Source: Escarpia spicata (Eukaryota; Annelida; Polychaeta; Sabellida; Siboglinidae). Taken from it: DNA of 64,000 nucleotides. How positions within the stretch are numbered: position 1 is the first letter of the stretch; each line of letters starts with the position of its first letter. The notes under the pieces were generated by a model that was not told where the DNA came from, did no database searches, and saw nothing but the letters and a program-made list of their open reading frames with translations. The translations under genes were made by a program, and so were the position numbers. The stretch lies in contig OZ023210.1 in assembly GCA_963995525.1 (NCBI GenBank), positions 4,194,527 to 4,258,526 on the forward strand, written 5' to 3'. Positions 1 through 12,000 of this stretch are shown piece by piece.

Positions 1-32
1 CCTTGGTGTCAGCTTTAGCAAGCAAGTGGAAG
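1..32 (+). CDS. NUP155: NUP155 exon 1 (end of exon, runs off the left edge)
   Basis: Reads [10 protein letters not shown], matching the propeller strand just before the LLP-PLF-PTDN segment of the next exon. It ends in phase 1 at a weak donor GTTGGT (position 33). The phase fits the next exon, which needs one leading base. The donor is unusual, so the exact end is less sure. Confidence 0.6.
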
Positions 33-3000
33 GTTGGTTCTGGTTTCTATCAAACATTGTCATCTGAAACTTTGTCAGTGCGCTAAGTCATAATGTATAT
101 ACAAAAGTGTTTGAATGCTCTAATGATATTCTACATTGATTGTTCTGATGTCAATGTTTGTGTAATTGTTTGCTTTCATTCCTGAAATATTTATGGTTTT
201 GTGCATTGTTAATGTGATTGTTTCACTTCTGAAAAAGTTGGGTGTGTTTCTATTTTAAATTATGGTAATTTAATTTATTTGTTAACGTCTCTGTCAATTT
301 CACATCTTCCAGGGTCATCCTTTCGGGAGATGCATCTGCTTCCCGTGCCTCTGTTCACTGTACCAACAGACAACATACACGTCCTGAACATCACAGGCTC
401 AGACAATGGCAGAGACTTCATGTCAAGCAAAGATGGCTGCCTCTACGAGCTCGCTTATCAGGTAAGTACTCAAGGTTCGTTCACCGGTACAGGCACAGTT
501 CCATTTGTAAACATTCGTTCACCTGCATAGGGACAGTTCCATTTGTAAACATTTGTAAACATTCGTTCACTTGCATAGTGACAGTTCCATTTGTAAACAT
601 TTGTAAACATTCGTTCACCTGCATAGGGACAGTTCCATTTGTAAACATTCGTTCACCTGCATAGGGACAGTTCCAATTGTAATCATTGCTTCACCTGCAT
701 AGGGACAGTTCCATTTGTAAACATTCGTTCACCTGCATAGGGACAGTTCCATTTGTAAACATTCGTTCACCTGCATAGGGACAGTTCCATATGTAAACAT
801 TCATTCACTAGCATAGGGACAGTTCCATTTGTAAACTTCCGTTCACCTGCATAGGGACAGTTCCAACTGTAATCATTGCTTCTCCTGCATAGGGACAGTT
901 CCATTTGTAAACATTCGTTCACCTGCATAGTGACAGTTCCATTTGTAAACATTTGTTCACCTGCATAGGGACAGTTCCATATGTAAACATTCATTCACTT
1001 GCATAGGGACAGTTCCATTTGTAAACTTCCGTTCACCTGCATAGGGACAGTTCCAATTGTAATCATTGCTTCTCCTGCATAGGGACAGTTCCATTTGTAA
1101 ACATTCGTTCACCTGCATAGTGACAGTTCCATTTGTAAACATTCGTTCACCTGCATAGGGACAGTTCCATATGTAAACATTCATTCACTTGCATAGGGAC
1201 AGTTCCATTTGTAAACTTCCGTTCACCTGCATAGGGACAGTTCCAATTGTAATCATTGCTTCACCTGCATAGGGACAGTTCCATTTGTAAACACTCATTC
1301 ACCTGCATAGGGACAGTTCCATTTGTAAACATTCGTTCACCTGCATAAGGATAGTTCCAATTGTAATCATTGCTTCACCTGCTTAGGGACAGTTCCATTT
1401 GTAAACATTCGTTCACCTGCATAGGGACAGTTCCAATTGTAATCATTGCTTCACCTGCATAGGGACAGTTCCATTTGTAAACATTCATTCACCTGCATAG
1501 GGACAGTTCCATTTGTAAACATTCGTTCACTTGCATAGTGACAGTTCCATTTGTAAACATTCATTCACTTGCATAGGAACAGTTTCATTTGTAAACATTT
1601 GTTCACTTGCATAGGGACAGTTCCATTTGTAAACGTTCATTCACTTGCATAGGGACAGTTCCATTTGTAAACATTCATTCACTTGCATAGGAACAGTTTC
1701 ATTTGTAAACATTTGTTCACTTGCATAGTGACAGTTCCATTTGTAAACATTCATTCACTTGTATAGGAACAGTTTCATTTGTAAACATTTGTTCACTTGC
1801 ATAGGGACAGTTCCATTTGTAAACGTTCGTTCACTTGCATAGGGACAGTTCCATTTGTAAACATTTGTTCACTTGCATAGGAACAGTTTCATTTGTAAAC
1901 ATTTGTTCAGTTGCATAGGGACAGTTCCATTTGTAAACATTCATTCACTTGCATAGGAACAGTTTCATTTGTAAACATTTGTTCACTTGCATAGGGACAG
2001 TTCCATTTGTAAACGTTCGTTCACTTGCATAGGGACAGTTCCATTTGTAAACATTCGTTCACTTGCATAGGGACAGTTCCATTTGTAAACATTTGTTCAC
2101 TTGCATAGGAACAGTTTCATTTGTAAACATTTGTTCACTTGCATAGGGACAGTTCCATTTGTAAACATTCGTTCACCTGCATAGGGACAGTTCCATTTGT
2201 AAACATTCGTTCACTTGCATAGTGACAGTTCCATTTGTAAACATTCATTCACTTGCATAGGAACAGTTTCATTTGTAAACATTTGTTCACTTGCATAGGG
2301 ACAGTTCCATTTGTAAACGTTCGTTCACTTGCATAGGGACAGTTCCATTTGTAAACATTCGTTCACTTTCATAGTGAGTTCTATTTGTAAACATTCGTTT
2401 ACCTGCATAGTGACAGTTCCATTTGTAAACATTCGTTCACCTGCATAGGGACAGTTCCATTTGTAAACATTCGTTCATCTGCATAGGGACAGTTCCAATT
2501 GTAATCATTGCTTCATCTGCATAGGGACAGTTCCATTTTTAAACATTCGTTCACCTGCATAGGGACAGTTCCATTTTTAAACATTCGTTCACCTGCATAG
2601 GGACAGTTCCAATTGTAATCATTCATTCACCTGCAGCAAGCTGCTGTGTTTTATTGGGTTCAATGAAACTAGTTTTTTAATGAGATTTCCAACATGCTCT
2701 CAAAAAAATTTGGACATAGACATTCCCAGACTGAAGTTGTAGTTTGTGCTAATCATGTCGTTTGACACGTCCAGTGTGATATTTCTGTTTCATTGCTTCA
2801 TCTAGTGACCTGTCCATCACGTGACCTGTTGCTAGGCAAAATGTTCATCAAGCCATCACAAATGAATGCTAAAAACATGTAGCTCTTCCATCAATGTTGT
2901 TGACATTTTTTCTTTGTGAACTAACAGAGGACAGTCGTTTAGGAGAGGACAGTCGTTTAGGAGAGGACAGTCATTTAGGAGAGGACAGTCGTTTAGGAGA

Positions 3001-6000
3001 GGACAGTCGTTTAGGAGAGGACAGTCGTTTAGGAGAGGACAGTTGTTAAGGAGAGGACAGTTGTTTAGAAGAGGACAGGGCACTTGTGTAGAATCTGGAC
3101 CCATCTCAATTTCGCCATTATAACTTGAGTTTTGCCCAACTTCGATACCTCAGTGCGTTAGTTCCATTATTCAACATTATCACATGGATATTTACGTTTA
3201 AGAATTATTGTGTGTTAACGCACTTTTGAAGCGTAAATAGCGCCCCGGTTTGCATCAACATGCGCCGCTATATCGCTCATTTTACGAGCGCGATGTGGTA
3301 ACGCACTACCGCAGTGAAGCAGACCAGCACACACCGGGTTGCTATTTGGGCTTCAAAAATGTGCTAAGATGCAATATTTTCGTAATATATACATGCCTGG
3401 GATGATGTTGAATGATGGGACTAACGCTCTGATGTATCAAAGTTAGGCAAAACTTAAGTAATAACAGCGAAATCGAGGTGGGTCCGGATTCTACACAAGT
3501 GCCGAGGACAGTTGTTAAGGAGAGGACAGTTGTTTTGGAGAGGACAGTTGTTTAGGAGAGGACAGTTGTTTAGGAGAGGACAGATGTTTTTGAGAAGACA
3601 GTTGGTTAGGAGACGACAGTTGTTAAGGAGAGGACAGTTGTTTAGAAGAGGACAGTTGTTTTTGAGAAGACAGTTGGTTAGGAGATGGCAGTTGGTTAGG
3701 AGACGGCAGTTGTTTAGGAGACGACAGTTGTTAAGGAGAGGACAGTTGTTTTGGAGAGGACAGTTGTTTAGAAGAGGACAGTTGTTTTTTAGAAGAGGAC
3801 AGTTGTTTTTGAGAAGACAGTTGGTTAGGAGACAACAGTTGTTAAGGAGAGGACAGTTGTTTAGGAGAGGACAGTTGTTAAGAGGAGACAGTTGTTTAGG
3901 AGAGGACAGTTGTTTTGGAGAGGACAGTTGTTTAGGAGAGGACAGTTGTTTAGAAGAGGACGGTTGGTTAGGAGACGGCAGTTGTTTAGGAGACGGCAGT
4001 TGTTTAGGAGAGGACAGTTGTTAAGGAGAGGACAGTTGTTTAGGAGAGAACTGTGTGCAGGAAAGATATATTTAACAGATTTGTCACTGATGAATTTAAA
4101 CTTTCATGTAATGAACATTATCCTAGTGACATCAGTTTCTAGTTAACATTGGTGCCTGTTGTAACAGAATTGTACACAAGCTTGACCTGTGTTATCTGTA
4201 TACTGTATACTATTATGTGTTATCTGTATACTATTATGTGTTATCTGTATACTGTATACTATTATGTGTTATCTGTATACTGTATACTATTATGTGTTAT
4301 CTGTATACTATTATTTGTTATCTGTATACTATTATGTGTTATCTGTATACTAATATGTGTTATCTGTATACTATTATGTGTTATCTGTATACTATTATGT
4401 GTTATCTGTATACTATGATGTGTTATCTGTATACTACTATGATGTTGTAGGCGGAAGATGGTTGGTTCAGCAGAAAGTGCAGAAAAATCAACCACTCAAC
4501 GAGTCGTCTCTCTTTCGTTGTTCCATCCTTTCTCAACTTCTCCTTCATTGATGATGGTATGCACAATGTTCTTACCCATTAACTTTGTTGATGATGGCAC
4601 GCACAATGTTCTTACCCATTAACTTTGTTGATGATGGCACGCATAATGTTCTTACTCAGTAACTTTGTTGATGATGGTACGCACAATGTTCTTACCCATT
4701 AACTTTGTTGATGATGGCACGCAAAATGTTCTTACCCATTAACTTTGTTGATGATGGCACGCACAATGTTGTTACTCAGTAACTTTGTTGATGATGGCAC
4801 GCACAATGTTCTTACCCATTAACTTTGTTGATGATGGCACACACCATGTTCTTACTCAGTAACTTTGTTGATGATGGTACGCACAATGTTCTTACCCATT
4901 AACTTTGTTGATGATGGCACGCACAATGTTCTTACCCATTAACTTTGTTGATGATGGCACGCACAGTGTTCTTACTCATTAACTTTGTTGATGATGGCAC
5001 GCACAATGTTCTTACTCACTAACTTTGTTGATGATGGCATGTATAATGTTCTTACTCATTAACTTTGTTGATGATGGTACGCACAATGTTCTTACTCATT
5101 AACTTTGTTGATGATGGCACGCACAGTGTTCTTACTCATTAACTTTGTTGATGATGGCACGCACAATGTTCTTACTCATTAACTTTGTTGATGATGGTAT
5201 GCACAATGATACACTCATGCACACCGCACATGTACATACATGATACAACTATATATTGAAGTAACTTCACATTTTCCTATAAACCAAGCGTGTCTTTTTT
5301 GTGTGAGATATGTTGGTAACTGTTACCTTAACGTGACACAAGTGTTAATTCGGTGGTTCTTACAGTGTACTTTGTTTTCCAGATCCTCTCCTACACATTA
5401 GTATAGATGACAGCAGGAAACTGCTGTATACATTATCAGAGAAAGGAACCATTCAGGTACAATGTTTCTTATTGGTTATGGTATTTTATTTTATTTTAAA
5501 GTTGTATTATGACACAAATAATATTTCAATTAACTTGCAAACTTTTTATCAAAAAATAAATGTAATTTTACAAGTATTGGTAATTGTGCAATGTTTATAG
5601 GAAATGTTGTTTATGTTAGCAGTGTTTACACAGAGATGTTTACACAAAGATCCCATCATGTCTAATCCTGTTCAGGTCTCCAGGATTGATAAAATCATAG
5701 CTTTAAAAATTACACTTATTTGTCATTGAGTAAAAGTGATAAATAAAAATTACAACTAAATCTGTGGTCAGATCTTCTAAAACACAGGGATGAGAAATTT
5801 CCGTTTTTTGCCGGATTTCCGGTTTTTATACTGCTCCAAAGAGCATTTTTGTGAATCGTGTAAATCCGGGGAGAAAAAATGAATGTTGGGGGGTAAGGCA
5901 TATAAAATCCTGGACAATTCACTGACGATCTATCTGCGGATTGAGTTAACCATCTATCCACTGGGTGTCGCCACATGTTAATGACGTTGCCTGGCGATTA

Positions 6001-9000
6001 GAGACAGAACCGACCCAACCGAACCCGTGAATCTGCGAAGTAAAACCCTTACTTCTGTCAGCTGTTCGCTATTGAAAATGTTAACATTTTCTATTGAATA
6101 TTGCTCAAAATACACCATATGTTGTCTACAATTAAAACATATCTCTGAGGTGTCCCCCCTTCCCCATTAGATGAAACAGTCCTCTCGGACTGAAATGTGG
6201 GCCACAGCAAAATTTCCGTTTTTTTCTCTGAATGTTACTCTCATCCCTGAAAACAAGATCACTACACAGATCATAAAATGCTTGCATAGAACTTTTAAAG
6301 ACATTTTATGTATGTAAATGGGTCGAAACTGGATCTTTACTCAGTGTCAAAAACATAGACATACATGCATTGATTGAATAATAACTGTTCGTGCCCAGTT
6401 CTGTAGACACATGTTGAATGGACTGTTTGCCATGACAGCTGTTTGACCTTGGAGAAGACGGCAAGGGCATGGGGCGGGTGGCAGCCATATCTCAGCAGAC
6501 GACACTCCAGAACTCTGCTCTTGTGGCCAGGTGAGTTCTACAGAAGACGTTTTGATTGGTCTCCCAAGGATAAAACTTGTTTTATTACTGTTTGTCTTTT
6601 ATGTGTAGTTGTAAAATATGCACTTGTAAGTTGCTTCTAGATTCAATTACGTTCATAATTTGGAAGTGTAGTAAGTTACCTTTCTGAGTCCTTGTTTGCT
6701 CAGATAGAGCTTTCAGAATCCTCTCGATGCTTTCATCAGTGTTGTGAATCTGTGTGTGTCTGTGTGTGTCCATGTGTCTGTGTGTGTCCGTGTGTGTCCA
6801 TATGTGTCCGTGTGTGTCCATGTGTGTCTGTGTGTTTATATGTGTCCGAGTGTGTCCATGTGTGCATGTGTGTGTCCATGTGTGTCTGTGTGTGTCCATG
6901 TGTGTCTGTGTGTGTTCATATGTGTCTGTGTGTGTCCATGTGTGTCTGTGTGTTCATATGTGTCCGTGTGTGTCCATGTGTGTGTCCGAGTGTGTCCATG
7001 TGTGCGTGTGTGTGTGTCCATGTGTGTCTATGTGTGTCCGTGTGTGTCCATGTGTGTCTGTGTGTGTCCATATGTGTCTGTGTGTGTCCATGTGTGTCCG
7101 TGCGTGTGTGTCCATGTGTGTCTGTGTGTGTCCATGTGTGTCTGTGTGTGTCCGAATATGTCCATGTGTGCGTGTGTGTCCATGTGTCTGTGTGTGACCA
7201 TGTGTGTCTGTGTGTGTCCATGTGTGTCCGTGTGTGTCCGTGTGTGTCCGTGTGTGTCCATGTGTGTCCATGTGTGTCTGTGTGTGTCCGTGTGTGTCCA
7301 TGTGTGTCCATCTGTGCGTGTGATGAGAACATTTTTAAAAAGAATACACTGTTGGTTTCCATAGAACTATAGACAAGTCAAACTTCAAGCCAATAGTACA
7401 CATCGCTGCCATCCCAAAGACGGAGTCCATTAATGTCCACCTGGTGGCCATTACACACACTGGTGAGTGCCATTAAGTCAGAAAAATGCACTTGAAATGT
7501 TACACAAGTTTCATGTATCGCTGCATCTTAAATGCACAGTTTTATTGGCAGAAATGGAAAAATGCAATACATTAGCTGTTTTATACAAAATGTGTGTTTT
7601 ACATTAACAACTAAAAATAAAGTTGAAATAATAAATTTTTGGATGTAAACAAAATGTACCATGCTTATTTTTTCCAACAAATTTTTGTCTTTGATCATTA
7701 AACCTATTTGAAAATTAGTGTAAACATGCATCTAAGAATCGCTGAGTGGGCGACGTAAACATGCTGAATATGAGACTAGAGACAGTGGAATAAACTACAC
7801 TGTGTTTGCAGGAGTGCGCCTGTACTTCACAACGAGTCCCTTCTACCAGCGAAGTCGCCCCTCCATGTTGTCTCTCATCCACGTGCCCATGCCCCCGGGG
7901 TTCTCTGCCAGTGCCCCTCCGCAACGTCCCACTCGTGTCCACATCGCCCACTACAGGAAGGGTATGGTACCGCCATGTGGGGGTCATTTAAATCTCCGCC
8001 ATTTTGTGCAAATATTGTCTAATTTGGAAACGCTGCCATTCTTTAACGAACACATACAAATATAATTCTTGAACATTTTCACTACATTCTATTGCATTTG
8101 TTAAAATGCTGTGTTTTAATTTTTTTAATAACTGGTAAAATGCAGAAAATACTTGTTTGTTTTGCAATAAATACTGGTTTATCTTTCAAACTATTGATGT
8201 TTTTTTATTTTGGGTAATTGCACAGAGTATAGTATGCTGAATGCAACATTGAAAACTTTAATTACCACCAGAAATTTAATTTTTCCAAATGCAGAATTGT
8301 TTTGGGTTGTTGAGAAAATAGGAAAATAGTCATCAAAGATTGCATAATGGATTTGATTACTTGATATATCGACACACTTGATCCGTGAATAGTAGTTATT
8401 TAGAAGTAAGTAATTGTTATAACAGTAGACTTTATTGAAACTACAATCAGCCCAATCAAGGGATGAGTGAGTGAAACAAACGAAGCTATCATAATCTTGC
8501 AGAAAACCAGTTTGAGTAATTTTTGTCAAAAAGCACCATTTCACTTGGCGTGTCTGGACTTAATGGTTGATCAGAATGGAATGAATGTGTTTTTTACCTT
8601 GGAATGTTCATTGGAAATGAACACAGTTCAAGAGGTTGTTCGATGCAAGTCGGTGGCTGTGGACATTGTAAGCTTAAAAAACCAACCCTAAGATGGTGTA
8701 AGTTATTGTCAGATGTGTACATTTTAAAGATTCAGCTTTGCAAAACATTTTATGTAGTGCGAGTTCTGCAGAAAACATCACACACAAATACGTAGTCACT
8801 CTTACCTTGTGTGGCCCTGTATAACAATATTACCTTGTGTGGCCCTGTATAACAATCTTACCTTGTGTGGCCCTGTATAACAATCTTACCTTGTGTGGCC
8901 CTGTATAACAATCTTACCTTGTGTGGCCCTGTATAACAATCTTACCTCGTGTTGCCCTGTATAACAATCTTACCTCGTGTGGCCCTGTATAACAATCTTA

Positions 9001-12000
9001 CCTCGTGTTGCCCTGTATAACAATCTTACCTTGTGTTGCCCTGTATAACAATCTTACCTTGTGTGGCCCTGTATAACAATCTTACCTTGTGTGACCCTGT
9101 ATAACAATCTTACCTTGTGTGGCCCTGTATAACAATCTTACCTTGTGTTGCCCTGTATAACAATCTTACCTTGTGTGGCCCTGTATAACAATCTTACCTT
9201 GTGTGGCCCTGTATAACAATCTTACCTTGTGTGACCCTGTATAACAATCTTACCTTGTGTGGCCCTGTATAACAATCTTACCTTGTGTGACCCTGTATAA
9301 CAATCTTACCTTGTGTGGCCCTGTATAACAATCTTACCTTGTGTTGCCCTGTATAACAATCTTACCTTGTGTTGCCCTGTATAACAATCTTACCTTGTGT
9401 GGCCCTGTATAACAATCTTACCTTGTGTTGCCCTGTATAACAATCTTACCTTGTGTGGCCCTGTATAACAATCTTACCTTGTGTGGCCCTGTATAACAAT
9501 CTTACCTTGTGTGGCCCTGTATAACAATCTTACCTTGTGTGGCCCTGCATAACAATATATTAAGTTGGCCAAGTTCTGAGAGAACTACTCAGGTAGAGAT
9601 AAAAAAAAAATTTATCGCACACCTAACTTGGTGGTGATTGTGTAGCCTATATCACTTGATGGTGATTGTGTGTCACTTGGTGGTGATTGTGTAAGCCTGT
9701 GTCATATGGTGGTGACTCTGTAGCCTGTGTCACTTGGTGGTGATTGTGTAAGCCTGTGTCATATGGTGGTGACTCTGTAGCCTGTGTCACTTGGTGGTGA
9801 TTGTGTAAGCCTGTGTCATATGGTGGTGACTCTGTAGCCTGTGTCACTTGGTGGTGATTGTGTAAGCCTGTGTCATATGGTGGTGACTCTGTAGTCTGTG
9901 TCACTTGGTGGTGATTGTGTAAGCCTGTGTCATATGGTGGTGACTCTGTAGCCTGTGTCACTTGGTGGTGATTGTGTAGCCTGCATCATCAGAGACCGTG
10001 TTGGTGGTGACTCTGTAGCCTGTGTCACCAGAGACCATGTTGTTGGTGGTGACTCTGTAGCCCATGTCACCTTGTGGTGATTGTGTAGCCTGTGTTACCA
10101 GGGACTAAGCTGTTGGTGGTGACTGTAGCCTGTGTCACTTGGTAATTGTGTTGCCTGTGTCACCTTGTGGTGATTGTATAGCATGTGCCACCAAGGACCA
10201 TGTTGTTGGTGGTGTCTTTGTAGCCTGTGTCACCACGGACCATGTTGGTGGTGGTGACTCTGTAGCCTGTGTCACCACGGACCATGTTGTTGGTGGTTTC
10301 TGGGAAAAACTGGTTTTTGACAGGGCAGCAGGAAATACCCGGCATTTACCGGTATTTACCCGTAATTTCCGGGAATAACTCCTAAAACGAGAATAAGTCC
10401 ATAACTGAGATTAACATTCGTTAGTTCCTGTAACTAAACCTAGTCCAGCTGGAAAGATAATTAATATCAAGAGCAAATACTGGTTACCAGTCCAGGCCTA
10501 ATCCTTGTTTGTGTTTGCCAGGAAATCCATGACATGAAAGAGTAAAATATTCAGTTAGTAAATAAATGTCATTGTTACTTTCATAAAGGACAGTGCTCAA
10601 TTCTGCTGTCTGGGTCTTCTTCTAAAGAAGTATGGTGATGAAGTCATATAGCCTGTACTAGTGCTGTCTCATATTGTCAGGTGTCAGTTTGCAATCTGTT
10701 TAAAGAACAAAGAAATGTTGAGCTTTGGACATTGGCAGGTATGTATCAGGGTCCATACACAATGACAGATACCAAATTCAAGGCATTTTAATAGAGAATG
10801 AACTGGTGCCAGACTATTGACTGCAACCCACAGCTGGTCAACAAAAGATGGAGTGACATGAAAATGCTAATCAGTAACACATAGTAACAGCCATGTCAAT
10901 TTAAGTGGTCATGGAAGATAAATTTGAAAGAACAGGAAGCCCTGCATCATAGAAAGGGTCCATGGGACCATCGGCAACTGTTGTGCAATATATGCTGATG
11001 GGCAGCAGAAGTGCTCCCCTGCCAGAGTGGGGAGGGTGGCTACTGATGAACAAAGGTTACCAGGGTCAGTGGGCAACTGTAGCCAACAGCAGTTCCATGG
11101 GTTATGCAATATAAGCTGATAAGGCAACTTTATTTATTTGTTGCAGTTTTCAGTCAAACTACATTATGTTTGTCCAGAATCATTCTGGTGATGGTACAGT
11201 AGCTTTATTGCAATACAGCTCCAAATTTAATACTTTTAAATGTTTTTCCCATTATCCTGGTTTTTACCACTTGTTGAGGGTTTTTCCCAAGACAGCATTT
11301 ACCGGTATTTTCCACCCGGTGTTTACCAGGGTGGGAAAAATGTGCCAACCCTGGTGTCACTTGGTGGTGACTCTGTAGCCTGTGTCACTTGGTGGTGATT
11401 GTGTAGCCTGTGTCACTTGGTGGTGATTGTGTAGCCTGTGTCACTTGGTGGTGATTGTGTAGCCTGTGTCACTTGGTGGTGATTGTGAAGCCTGTGTCAA
11501 CAGGAAACATGTTGGTGGTGATTGTGTAGCCTGTGTCAACAGGAAACATGTTGGTGGTGATTGTGTAGCCTGTGTCAACAGGAAACATGTTGGTGGTGAT
11601 TGTGTAGCCTGTGTCACCAGGGACCATGTTGTTGGTGACTCTGTAGCCTGTGTCACCAGAGACCATGTTGTTGGTGGTGACTCTGTAGCCTGTGTCACCA
11701 GGGACCCTGTTGCTGGCAGCAGCCACTGCAGAGGATGGGGACATGTTGTGGACGACGACTGCTGACAGTTTCCCCTTCCAACTCCACCTGCGCATTTTGT
11801 GCTTTATAAGAGTGACACACAACATGTTCCATTGCCATTGGCGGGGTAACGTTTTATGGTCAGTCACGAGGGAGCCATCTGAGTCTGTGCAGCTGATGGA
11901 AGTTGCTGTATCAATTTATTAAATCATGAACTGCAGTTTAAGTTTTGGCATACAGCAGTGTCAACTGGCCATGGCAGTCTGAAGCAGAGAGAGTAAGATC

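Noticed and set aside
3512..4146. Long Arg/Gln/Leu-rich open frames ([11 protein letters not shown])
   Set aside because: They follow the 16-18-bp minisatellite exactly; no start context, domain or splice logic.
6585..7372. Cys/Val and His/Thr repeat proteins on both strands
   Set aside because: Products of a TG-rich array open in many frames at once; not genes.
8191..8795. 117-codon minus-strand frame and neighbouring frames in intron 7
   Set aside because: AT-rich chance frames with no domain or splice support.
11812..11850. Extending exon 8 to the GT at CGGG/GTAACG
   Set aside because: It would end in phase 1 and break exon 9, whose reading is strongly supported.
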